Below, one piece after another: positions 10,525-19,737 of a stretch of DNA of 64,000 nt (within the stretch, counting starts at the first letter, position 1; every line of letters starts with the position of its first letter). The stretch spans positions 500,860 to 564,859 of the forward strand of contig KZ111153.1 in the NCBI GenBank assembly GCA_002077045.2, read 5' to 3'. Source of the stretch: Rachicladosporium sp. CCFEE 5018. Its lineage: Eukaryota; Ascomycota; Dothideomycetes; Cladosporiales; Cladosporiaceae. The notes under the pieces are model-generated. The model was given only the letters and a program-made list of their open reading frames with translations. It did no database searches and had not been told where the DNA came from. Both the position numbers and the translations under genes were made by a program.

Positions 10525-12450
10525 ATGGCAGGACAGAGGCTACAGGGGCTACCACCTCTGAATCCCACAACAGAAGCGTACATTGAACGGGCCATCAGGC
10601 GTCATCAGACACAGATGGAAGACACACTGGCCCAGTATCCACGCTATGATCACGTGGCCGCGCTCTCGAATGTTTACCAAGCCGCACCAGATGCGCTCAC
10701 GCAAGACCGCATGCTGAGATGCGCTGTCTGCATGGATGACATTGCTTCAAACGGCAAGCAAGTCGTGACTGTCCAGCATCAGTGGAAGCTGTGCTGGGAG
10801 TGTCTAAGACAGCTCTTCGAGCGAGCAGCTGCTGCTGAAGAGGACCACCCCGCGAAGCTGACCGGTTACTACATTTTGCGCACCCAGGACTACACGAACA
10901 TTCTTGGAGATGACCTGATTGAGCGCTACAATGAAATGGGTGACCGCAAGAAAGTGCTGCCAGTCAACCGCGAATTCTGCAGCGATCCTTGTGGTCAATA
11001 TGTTGGTGGTGTCATCAGAGATGCTACTGAGAACATGCAAGTCATCGCCACCTGCAAAGATACGCTGTCATGTGGCAAGATCTGGTGCCTCAAGTGTGGC
11101 GAGCATCTCATCGAGAAGGCAGCCGCTTTCGACCACTCCGGATGCAGCTTCGACTTTGCGGCCAAGGTGAAGCAGCAGGAAGACGCTCTCGCGGGTCTGA
11201 CCAGAGGCGTGGAGTACCAGCTTTGCCCGAAATGTAACCGGGCCGAGCAGCTCACTGATGGCTGCTCTCATATGAGCTGCCCTTGTGGACAGGGCTACTG
11301 CTACGACTGTGGCGGTGAAGACATGCATCACGACGATCGCCACGCTCAGTGTCAGATCGCTCGTGTGCAGAGAGGATTGCGGCCGATCTACGGAGACCGT
11401 GTAGACGACGCGACAGACTACGGCGATGACCCTGGCAGTCCATACGATTACGAAGCAGCGTTGCGAGAGTATGGTCCGCTCGAGCGTTACACGCCAGCTC
11501 AAATGGCAGCTGGCGATGAGATGTACAGGAGATTGGGCCTCACGCCAAGGCAACGCAACAACGCCACCGCAACAGCCGCACACGTAGAAGTACAAGCTGT
11601 TCAGGCTCAGCTAGGAGCCATGCGCGATCCTCTGGCAGCTACGACAGGCTCTCCGGGCCGCGTCACCAACGGCCAGGCGCGCCTAGCTGCCAGGCGCAGG
11701 CGTAGAGATCTAGGACCGCCGAGCCCACGTACGCAGCCCACTCGTACCGGCGCGTATCCAAATCCCGCTCAGGCGTACTCCTTCGACACCTATTTGCCAG
11801 CTCCTCCAGCAGCTACCCAAACCGCAGCCTCCACGCCAGTACACTTCGGTCACGGCACTCAGCGCACTGGCGCTCTACCTCCACTGTCGTCGGCGCATTA
11901 CGCCGCGAACTTGCCCGATCCACTCGCTCCCCTGCGACCTGCGCATCCCCTCACCACGACGTACACACTCAACCACCTCTACCAACGCCCTCTTCACGAT
12001 CCGTATCCGGCCTACCCGGCCTACCCAATCCAGCCCTACCCTGCCATCCCCACCCAGCAATTCCTCGAGGAGCAACAACGCGCGATGCTGCAGCAGTACA
12101 GCCAGCAGCACGTGAACGAGCAGCAAGAACTTCAAGTGCCCGGATATGGTATATCACCAATGGCTGCGCCTCCACCTCCCCGGACGTTTCACAGCAGCGA
12201 CCTCCTGGCGCGTGCTCCTGGGTATTTCGCTGGCACAGGCGCTCGCCGCAATGCACTCGCCCCACCAATTGGTACGGTGCAGTATCCGTGGCAGTCACAG
12301 CAGCAGCCACTCCCGCCTACGCCGCCAAGGGCGCCGGAGGGCTCGGGAGGCAGGGAGTTCTTGTTCGAGGAGCAGCTGAGGGGTACTGGGCGTCAAGGTC
12401 GCAGTGGTGGGAACATGGAGATGGACGACGAGGATGAGACGCCGCTCTGA
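10525..12450 (+). CDS. RBR-type E3 ubiquitin ligase-like protein, copy 1
   Basis: A single exon of 641 aa. The ATG at 10525 is chosen; the four codons upstream begin with TTG. RING1 is represented by CAVCMDD (Cys 66/69) and CWEC (Cys 90/93), but the remaining zinc ligands of a full RING1 are not obvious. The IBR is FCSDPC, CKDTLSCGKIWCLKC. RING2 is LCPKCNRAEQLTDGC then SHMSCPCGQGYCYDC, with the GC at about 247 in the place of the catalytic cysteine of parkin/ARIH-type ligases. RBR enzymes pass ubiquitin through a RING2-cysteine thioester. After about residue 400 the protein is a Pro/Gln/Ala/Tyr-rich disordered tail ending in an acidic DDEDETPL. This tail differs strongly from copy 2, unlike the ordered part. 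The substrate is unknown. Confidence 0.82.
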   Translation: MAGQRLQGLPPLNPTTEAYIERAIRRHQTQMEDTLAQYPRYDHVAALSNVYQAAPDALTQDRMLRCAVCMDDIASNGKQVVTVQHQWKLCWECLRQLFERAAAAEEDHPAKLTGYYILRTQDYTNILGDDLIERYNEMGDRKKVLPVNREFCSDPCGQYVGGVIRDATENMQVIATCKDTLSCGKIWCLKCGEHLIEKAAAFDHSGCSFDFAAKVKQQEDALAGLTRGVEYQLCPKCNRAEQLTDGCSHMSCPCGQGYCYDCGGEDMHHDDRHAQCQIARVQRGLRPIYGDRVDDATDYGDDPGSPYDYEAALREYGPLERYTPAQMAAGDEMYRRLGLTPRQRNNATATAAHVEVQAVQAQLGAMRDPLAATTGSPGRVTNGQARLAARRRRRDLGPPSPRTQPTRTGAYPNPAQAYSFDTYLPAPPAATQTAASTPVHFGHGTQRTGALPPLSSAHYAANLPDPLAPLRPAHPLTTTYTLNHLYQRPLHDPYPAYPAYPIQPYPAIPTQQFLEEQQRAMLQQYSQQHVNEQQELQVPGYGISPMAAPPPPRTFHSSDLLARAPGYFAGTGARRNALAPPIGTVQYPWQSQQQPLPPTPPRAPEGSGGREFLFEEQLRGTGRQGRSGGNMEMDDEDETPL

Positions 12451-12775
12451 GGCGCGAAGGCGTTGGAGGCGGAATCTGAAGGTGAGAGACGTGGTGCGGC
12501 GATGAAGGGCGATGGAGAGTGTACATTATGGGAAATGGAGGCTAGAAGACCGATCGGCTTGAGTCGACCGAGCAGCAGTGTCCGATGATTGGAGAACGCT
12601 GCTTTCGGAAGATGGCGGACGAGATTGGGGGACTGACGTAAATGGAAGATACCAGGCTGGGCAGCCCCAGTGGCTCGAACGCCAGTGTACGATAGATCAA
12701 AAACGTGCTTGAAAACAACGGCTCGGCTTCTCCGCATCGTCCATGCGTTCACTTCATGTGCGTAGATGACTCCCT
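12451..12775. other. convergent 3' region between RBR gene and COG6, copy 1
   Basis: Two genes converge here. The stretch belongs to the diverged island between copies. No further feature seen. Confidence 0.5.
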
Positions 12776-14851
12776 TTAACTCAACAACACCCTAACCTCC
12801 CCACTCGTCCTCGGGAACAAGTCCCTGAACATCACCTCATCTTCCTCGTCCACATCTCCATTGACGTGATTCGCGTGCTTCTCATCAGCCTCCAACACCC
12901 ACCCTTCAACCTCCTCGAAGTCCTCCACAAATCGCTTGCAGGCATCCTCAACCACCCTCCTGACGATCGCCTTGTCCTCCAGCTGCTCAAGCATGTTTCT
13001 AGCATCGTCGCTTGCAGATGGCAGAAACGCATCGAGCTGTCTGGCCGCAGTCTCGAGCTTTTCGATGTTCGCCGCTACGTCTTCTGGAGATGCTACGCTA
13101 TCACGCAGCGGGTCGAGACCGCTTTCGTGGCCAAGGAAGAGATGCACGACTTCTACCAGTTCTGCAGTATGCGCTTCGATCTTTGGTCGTAGCTCCGCAC
13201 TGCGATCAGCGAATGTGAAGCGCTTCAGAGCAGTCTCGGTAGCTGTCAAGCAGTTGAGTGCGAATACCAGCTTCCCTGGATTTCGCAGTCGCTTCGTTAC
13301 GTTCTCGCAAGCTGACAGATAGGGATCGAGTGACTCTTTCAACACGTCCCTGAAGCCTTCTCTTCGGCGATCAAGATCTGTGTCAGCGGCTGCGGAGGTG
13401 TCGTAACTTTGCATCAGCGTCGTGAGAGTGCTGAGAGCATCAAGAAGGAAGTCGGGGGTGGTGTGGTCGGAAGGCGAGACAGAGGCTTCGACGTGCAGGG
13501 TGGCGATGTTATCGCGGATCAGAGAGCGGAACGAGCGGAGGGCTGTATCTACTAGCGGACTGAGAGTGCTCAGCAGAGATGAGTCCGACCCCAGGACGGA
13601 GGTGAAGATAGTGGTGTAGAAGTGGACTAGGTTGGAGATCTTGTAGGCTAATACTGCGTCCTCGTGGGATTGGATTACTTGCTCGGTCCGTTGTCGCAAT
13701 TGGCGGAAGACACCAGCCAGACCACGATCTGTGAGCTCGTCGAGAGCTTTGCGTGGATCGAACACTTCTGTGTCTTCTTCGTCTGCTGCGCGGGTCCATG
13801 GTTCGCTCTCAATGCCAGCTTGGATGTTCTTGGCAATCTCGTTGCCTTCAGAGATGAAGAGAACCTCGAGGGCTTCGTGCTCGGAGACTGTGGCTGAGTG
13901 CGACCAAGCCAGCATGTCGCTGACGTATCGCAGCGGGTCATGTGCAGAGAGCTCGATCGCTTTGCCCATCACCGGATGATTCGGGTCGATAGGCGCACCC
14001 GTCAGAGCAGCGTAGAAGTTGTTGGACATGATGGTCTCTCGCGCCTGAGCAAAGGCGTCAATGCAGTTCCGAAATAGAGTGGGACGCTCGGCAAGGACAC
14101 GCAATGCCCGCCGGATCGCACTGCTAATCTGTGGGTTCTCGAGGTCGAGAGTCTTGAACTCTCGCTGTACCCATCTGTACAGTTTCTGGAACGCTGCGTT
14201 GAGTTGCTTCGAGCTAGAGTCTAGAATCTCGAGACCGAGTCGCTGATCCTCAAAGCCAAATAGCACTTGACTGTCCGCATGAAGTTTCTTGATCCGGGTG
14301 AGAACGCGAAAGAAGTCATCGTTAACCGGCTCGTTCATGGACGTCAGTGTCAACAAATCTGCATCATTGATGACAAAGTGCTTTGTAAAGGCGCTGTGGA
14401 GCCGTGTCTTCTCGTCGATCTCTGCCTTGCCCTTGATCAAGGTGTCGGCTTCATCAAGCATAGGCTTGGAGTCTCTACTTGCAGCATTGATGTGCCGCCG
14501 CATCTGTGCGCAAGTGTCATTGGGATTGCTGATCGCAGCTCCGATACGCTTGAGCTGATTGGCCACCTGGCCGAAATCCTGAACGATCCCGCCATTGCAC
14601 TGAATCAGCTCCTCCTGGACATCGAGTCTCAGATTACGACGTGTATCAGCGGAGTTGCTCAGATGGCGCTGGTCGATGATGTTGAGTGTATCGCGTATCT
14701 CAAGGTCAGCGTAAGATGCTGACAGGACTGAGGCGATACGCGTCTGCAGGGCATTGGATCTCGGGAACGATGGCGTTGAAGGGGTCTGAGGGCTGGACAC
14801 TCCATCTGAAGGACGTCCAGCACTGCGGTCGTGAAAGTATGAGGTCGCCAT
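12776..14851 (-). CDS. COG6: COG6, conserved oligomeric Golgi complex subunit 6, copy 1
   Basis: A single exon of 691 aa, a usual length for fungal Cog6. The N-terminal heptad-rich region (about 35-130) has LSASYADLEIRDTLNIID and FGQVANQLKRIGAAIS. The Cog6 core follows, with AFTKHFVINDADLLTLTSMN, VNDDFFRVLTRIKKLHADSQ, YRWVQREFKTLDLENPQISS, RALRVLAERPTLFRNCIDAF and DPLRYVSDMLAWSHSA. COG tethers vesicles in retrograde intra-Golgi traffic; Cog6 is in lobe B with Cog5, 7 and 8. The C-terminal third differs from copy 2 far more than the N-terminal two thirds, although both frames are intact. Confidence 0.92.
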   Translation of the reverse strand: MATSYFHDRSAGRPSDGVSSPQTPSTPSFPRSNALQTRIASVLSASYADLEIRDTLNIIDQRHLSNSADTRRNLRLDVQEELIQCNGGIVQDFGQVANQLKRIGAAISNPNDTCAQMRRHINAASRDSKPMLDEADTLIKGKAEIDEKTRLHSAFTKHFVINDADLLTLTSMNEPVNDDFFRVLTRIKKLHADSQVLFGFEDQRLGLEILDSSSKQLNAAFQKLYRWVQREFKTLDLENPQISSAIRRALRVLAERPTLFRNCIDAFAQARETIMSNNFYAALTGAPIDPNHPVMGKAIELSAHDPLRYVSDMLAWSHSATVSEHEALEVLFISEGNEIAKNIQAGIESEPWTRAADEEDTEVFDPRKALDELTDRGLAGVFRQLRQRTEQVIQSHEDAVLAYKISNLVHFYTTIFTSVLGSDSSLLSTLSPLVDTALRSFRSLIRDNIATLHVEASVSPSDHTTPDFLLDALSTLTTLMQSYDTSAAADTDLDRRREGFRDVLKESLDPYLSACENVTKRLRNPGKLVFALNCLTATETALKRFTFADRSAELRPKIEAHTAELVEVVHLFLGHESGLDPLRDSVASPEDVAANIEKLETAARQLDAFLPSASDDARNMLEQLEDKAIVRRVVEDACKRFVEDFEEVEGWVLEADEKHANHVNGDVDEEDEVMFRDLFPRTSGEVRVLLS

Positions 14852-15241
14852 ACTGGCGATGCTTCACCTTTCCGCTGCCCGTACGCCGCAGACAACGTTT
14901 AACCATTTCGTCTCCGAGGAGTGAGGTCTTGTCAAACATAGCGCGAGTCATGGAAAAATGGGTTTATGCAGGTCAGCATATGCATATGCAACCTTGAGCG
15001 CCCGCTCTCCACATGCATTGTGGCAGTGCATCGCTTAGTGTGGTCGACTTCATGGCCATGGCCTTTGCGGGCAGAAGGCTCTGTCTGCTGTCAGACGAGG
15101 CCTTCTGCAATTAAAAGCTTGTCATATCCTGCCGACCCACCCTCTTGATTGTCCCGCTTCTCGGCCTGCATCAGTCCCGCCGTTTCATCGCAGTATTTAC
15201 CCCACCATCAATCTGGAGCAGAGGCAGGTTGAGGCGCGAGA
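14852..15241. other. COG6/FRQ1 divergent intergenic region, copy 1
   Basis: About 390 bp with both 5' leaders. It contains a palindromic GCATATGCATATGC near 14978. No gene seen. Confidence 0.45.
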
Positions 15242-16352
15242 ATGGGTAAATCGTGAGTTGCCCTCCCTTACTGAGAACTGCACGTGAGGCCAAGGAACGA
15301 CCTCTGAGACCTTGGACAAAGAAACGGAGTGGAACGCGGGAGACGCTCCGTCGAACATACTCCCGTCACTACCAAGCGATACGTCATTGTACCTCGACTG
15401 CGCACCTGGCCAGACCTTGGATCGTTGCACGCGACTTTGGTCAATACAGGCAAAAAGTCCCTTGAGGTTTGCTGCGACCTGCATTCGCCAATCCCTCCCC
15501 CAGGCAAAGCTTGACCGCCTACCTTGGCAGACCACGAGCAACACCAAGCTCAAACAGCGGCCCTGAACGATCACCAAGCTCTCTCCGAAGCGGATCCCAA
15601 GATGGGCCAGGATGATGCCAAAGCGGCAGACGCAGGAAAGATGGACCAGGTCAGGAATCGACTAACAAAGCTCTTCTCCAGCCAGAGCAAGCTATCACAG
15701 CAGGAGCTAGGCGAACTCCAACGAGCGACGCACTTCGACAAGAAGGAGCTCCAGCAATGGTACAAAGGTACAGAACATCCAGTCTCATATCCAGACTAGG
15801 CCTAACAGCAAGATGTCCAGGATTCCTCAAAGACTGCCCCAGCGGTATGCTCACAAAATCCGAATTCCAAAAAATCTACAAACAATTCTTCCCCTTTGGC
15901 GATCCCTCCTCATTCGCCGACTACGTCTTCAACGTCTTCGACGCAGATAAATCCGGCAGCATAGATTTCAAAGAGTTCATCTGCGCCCTCTCCGTCACAT
16001 CCCGAGGGAAAATGGAGGACAAGCTAGACTGGGCGTTCCAACTGTACGATATTGACGGCGATGGGAAGATCAGTTACGAGGAGATGCTGAGTATTGTGGA
16101 GGCGATATACAAGATGGTGGGGAGTATGGTGAAGTTGCCGGAGGATGAGGACACGCCGGAGAAGCGGGTGAAGAAGATTTTCAGTATGATGGATAAGGAT
16201 GAGAATGGGAGTTTGGATATGGAGGAGTTCAAGGTGCGTTCATACGGCGATGCAAAGATGAGTCGAGCGGGTAACTGACATCAGTACAGGAGGGCAGCAA
16301 ACGAGATGAGACGATCGTGTCGGCACTATCGCTTTATGATGGCTTGGTATGA
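15242..16352 (+). CDS. FRQ1: frequenin/NCS-1 calcium sensor FRQ1, copy 1 (4 exons)
   Basis: Exons are 15242-15252, 15682-15767, 15821-16233 and 16290-16352, giving exactly 190 aa, the family length. The first exon holds only MGK and part of a Ser, preserving the N-myristoylation start MGKSQSKLS. The degenerate EF1 is in ATHFDKKELQQWYKGFLKDC. EF2 (DADKSGSIDFKEF), EF3 (DIDGDGKISYEEM) and EF4 (DKDENGSLDMEEF) keep calcium ligands. In yeast Frq1 activates the phosphatidylinositol 4-kinase Pik1 at the Golgi. The 429-nt first intron is long for this window, and its last 80 nt are open in frame with exon 2 from an ATG at 15602, so a second isoform is possible. Confidence 0.93.
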
Positions 16353-16614
16353 GCAGACTACGGCTGGAGACTCGGGAAGAGGGAAGTGGGCATTGAAGCA
16401 CGGCGTTGAGAAATCGGTCATTCCATGGTACTTCGCGGTAGCGATGACACAGAGAAGTTCAACATTCCATTTCGTTCCATTTGTTCCGTTGCACTAATGT
16501 GAGCGCCACCGTTGGCCTACAGCCTCGGCCCCATATTGCGCTCATGTCCCGCTACGCTGCTAGAGCACTAACAAACGCCCGGTTCCTGTCCCTCGTCACT
16601 GGTAAAGCCGCCGA

Positions 16615-18084
16615 TTAGACGTCAGGAACACACTTGAAGCTGAAGAAGACCCTTCCTCGGTCCGCAGCGCTGATGTCGCTCCAACCAGGGAAGCGCATCG
16701 GACCGGTATTCTCCTGCCGACCACCCTGGCAAGCAGTGGTGGTAAAGAGCGCGCAGACGATGCCCTTGTCCGGACCAGCCAAACCTACGAGGATGCCGTG
16801 AAAGGGGTAGGGGAGGTTCACTGCAAGCAGGAAGTCAGCTAACGTTGCAAGACCGCCATCATTGGAGATGCTTGATATACAGCATTGCCCAGCGTCTGCT
16901 TCGTAGTTGTAGCAGAGCCCTTGCCAGTCTGCTTCGCTACAGATGTAGACGTGCATCTTCGGGTGGAGGGGTTTGTCTTGGTCGTCCGGGGCGGGATTGG
17001 AGAGAGGACTTACGGCGCTGTTGCTGCGCTTCTTAATGGTGGTCACGTCCACCAACTGAGCACTCTTGGACGTCTTCGGGCACGCAGTGCCGCAGTCGCA
17101 AGACCAGCTACCGTGAGGGCCGTAGAGACCATGGGTCTCGAAATTGTCGATGCCTGGGTAGGCGATGGCGTGGGACCGGTCACCCTTGCAATCGGCGTCA
17201 CTGGATAGCAATTAGTAAAGAGTGAAGAGGAAAGAGCAGGGTAGGACATACCGGTACAAGATGCAGTCGGAGTTCGCACCCTTCAGAGGCGTGGCAGACT
17301 GACTGTAACGAGTGTCATCGGCGAGATTGTGGCACTCCTTGGTTTTGTATTCGTAGGCGAAGCAGTCGCCGGTGAAGCCTGGCAGGGAACAGAAGTAAAT
17401 GTAGCCATCGATGTTCCCGGCGAGGGGGATCTTCGAAGGGATGAGAGCATTGCGCTTCATCAGTGAGTCGAGGACGGTCTCAGGCTCATCTTCCTCGACA
17501 GAACGGCGCTCAGTGCCACAGGCAGGATTTCCAGCGTGGCAGTCATTCCAGTGACCATCGAAGCACTGGATACTACGCCACGGCCCAAAACCTGGATCGG
17601 CAGGAGGAAATTGCGCAATGATCCCAGACACGGATTCGCCGGTGCAGTGATCATGTCTGATGCATGTTAGCAGACCTCCACAGGGGTTGGGAGCGCAACT
17701 TACTTGAAGATATTGCAGGACGCGTTGGCGCCACCGAGAACGGGAGCGACGGTGTGCAACACGCCGCTCCACTTGCCGTCGAGGCCATCTGCTTTGTGTT
17801 AGTGGGTGGACTGGGCGAGCACGGCAAGGATGAGTAGACATACAGCAATTACCGGTGGTGTATGGGGAATTGACACAGTCGGGCCTGTAGATTGGCTGGT
17901 TGCAGAGGATCACATAACCGTTGATGTCGCGCTTCTCGAGGTCGGTGGGGTTGTGAACGGGACGATGCACCTTGGCCTCAGTGTCGGGTTCGGGAACAGC
18001 TTCTTCGCCGCGAGGGACGATGGCGACTGCCAATGAGAGGGCGACAACGCCGAGGAGCGTGGCGGTGGCGATGGTGAGGCGCAT
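16615..18084 (-). CDS. secreted three-module cysteine-rich protein with Kex2-like sites, copy 1 (5 exons)
   Basis: Exons, in transcript order, are 17844-18084, 17704-17791, 17252-17656, 16881-17200 and 16615-16820; all junctions keep frame and give 419 aa. A signal peptide (MRLTIATATLLGVVALSLAV) and propeptide end at KR (51-52). KR at 177-178 and KKR at 301-303 divide the rest into three related modules. Each module starts with a (D)GY-I/V-x-x-C or HVYIC strand (INGYVILC, IDGYIYFC, MHVYIC). Next come a DC/LC, a GNC/KEC/GQC, a CNIF/CILY/CALF motif, a C-x-G, and a FP/YP/FPG. Kex2 cleavage would release three peptides of about 110-125 residues. I recognise no family; effector, toxin-like or self-signalling roles are all possible. 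The second exon has two in-frame acceptors (AAG/CAG). Confidence 0.72.
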
Positions 18085-18759
18085 GGTGTGGGATGCGCGA
18101 GAGTGATGAGGAAGGTGTGGTGTGTAGTTAGGAGGATGAATGAACGCTCGGTTGATGGATTTGACGCAGCTGAAGCGATTGTGGAGCAGGAAGAATCTGT
18201 CGGTGGTCAAGTGGTAACAGCAGTTTGCCAAGGTCGGAAAATCTTGAATAGTCGAGCGAAGGGGGGTGATCGGCAGTACCCGCGCTGCCTAGCGAAGGGA
18301 AGTGAAGGAAGGAATGACCGGAGCTACCCACACGGTGGAGGCAGCGAATGAGATTTCACTGCACAAGAGTGCGAGAACCGCACATCATTGTAGTCAGGCA
18401 TATACTGAAGCAGCGGGGGATGCATGAGTGAAGAAAATACAACACGCGTAAAGGCAGAAAGCAGTGCAAAGAGAAGCTCAGAGTGGAGACGAGCAAGCTG
18501 CTAGTACCGTCATTGGAGGCTCGCACTTCCTAGGTCTGGAGATGGTTCTGATTGGCTACAAGTAGGTATGATCGATGCGCTGATCCTTCATATGAGGTGC
18601 GACTTCCGGTGCGCGCGGGAGCCAAACGACTCATTGCCAGGCTCCCCGTCTTCTCAGTACCCGACAAGCAAAGATCTGCGGCATCATTCCGATTCCGCCA
18701 GAGTTCGCGCGCCAGTAAGTGTGATCGTGAATCCACTCGTACGGGGCTTGTCACATCAT
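18085..18759. other. intergenic between the modular secreted-protein gene and GH131, copy 1
   Basis: Upstream region of the modular gene and 3' region of the GH131 gene. Contains a short ACACATACACATACACAAC run near 18762-18780 beside the GH131 stop. No gene seen. Confidence 0.45.
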
Positions 18760-19737
18760 CTACACATACACATACACAACCTTACAAGAGCTATTCGGTG
18801 CAGCACTACTTGTGGTTGTAGTTGTGAGGCGTGTTGTAGTCGTAGGACTTGTAGTGACTGGCTTGCTTGATGTAGTGATCATCGTCGTGCTAGTGGTCGT
18901 GGAGCTAGTCGTGGGCTTTGTGGTCGTGGTCGTTGTTGAAGCTGCTCCAGTAGACGATGACGAAGAGCCAGCAGCGCCGCCGGGACTGACGATGGAAGTC
19001 GTAAGTGAACCGCTCTCTATGTATACGCCGGAGAAGTCCCAGTTCTCGCTCACTCCTCGTGTAGTAAGCCGGAGCACACCAAGATGCCAGTCAGCTCCGT
19101 TTGAGGAGGTGCTTGCGGACACTGGACCCGCGATGAGGGTAAGAGCATCTGAGCCAGTTGAGTGGTAGAACTCCACAGTGTTCGCTGAGAAATCGATGCC
19201 ATATGCGACGTTGTGCCAGGTGGAGGAATCCAATGTCGTCGCCCACTTAGACTGCCCTCCTACATACCACTGCAGGCGGTTATCCGAGGTACCGCTAGCG
19301 CCAGAGATGAGTCCATACTTGAGCTCGGTGAAATGAGATTCGAAGAATGCAATCTGGTGCTCCTGAGTGGGGTCTGTTGATGAGCCGCGGATGGAGAAAT
19401 GGTAGTAAACTTTCCCCTTGTTGATCGCCGCACTGGTCTGTGGGATTAGCTCAGTACGCTGCATCGATTGTCCGTTCCAAATGGAGGTCTTGTCATTGGT
19501 GATGCGGATGCCTTGATTCGAGCCGGTGTCTGCTGTGTTCTTGTACGACGTTCCCAGGTTGACGTAGTTCTTGGTCGCGCCGGAGCCGTGTATGTACCAT
19601 TGGTAGGGACCGACTTGGTTGCTGAAGCTCCACGAGTCTAGGAACGAGCTGTCGGCGTACTGATTTGCGCGTCCATCCCATAGCACCGTGCCAGCAGATA
19701 CAGCGCCCGCGAAGGCGAGAATGGCATTGTACCGCAT
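18760..19737 (-). CDS. GH131-family beta-glucanase-like secreted enzyme, copy 1
   Basis: A single coding exon of 325 aa from the ATG of MRYNAILAFAGAVSAGTVLW, a signal peptide. The mature protein begins GTVLWDGR, with LDSWSFSNQVGPYQWYIHGS, YVNLGTSYKN, NGQSMQRTELIPQTSAAINK, GKVYYHFSI and HQIAFFESHFTELKYG, the pattern I associate with GH131 (fungal beta-1,3/1,4/1,6-glucanases with a beta-jelly roll). After about residue 245 comes a Ser/Thr/Pro-rich tail, probably O-glycosylated. No CBM1 was found in any frame after the tail. An upstream intron, 19749-19822 (GTAAGT to GTCAG), probably lies in the 5' UTR and explains the open frame before the ATG. It acts outside the cell on cell-wall or plant glucans. 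Confidence 0.85.
   Translation of the reverse strand: MRYNAILAFAGAVSAGTVLWDGRANQYADSSFLDSWSFSNQVGPYQWYIHGSGATKNYVNLGTSYKNTADTGSNQGIRITNDKTSIWNGQSMQRTELIPQTSAAINKGKVYYHFSIRGSSTDPTQEHQIAFFESHFTELKYGLISGASGTSDNRLQWYVGGQSKWATTLDSSTWHNVAYGIDFSANTVEFYHSTGSDALTLIAGPVSASTSSNGADWHLGVLRLTTRGVSENWDFSGVYIESGSLTTSIVSPGGAAGSSSSSTGAASTTTTTTKPTTSSTTTSTTMITTSSKPVTTSPTTTTRLTTTTTSSAAPNSSCKVVYVYV

Noticed and set aside
18560..18700. Possible CBM1 exon after the GH131 Ser/Thr-rich tail
   Set aside because: A GGIG-like string occurs in one frame, but the aromatic and cysteine pattern of CBM1 is missing.
18812..19168. 118-codon plus-strand frame full of Val
   Set aside because: Antisense of the Thr/Ser-rich tail of the GH131 gene (also at 55713-56069).
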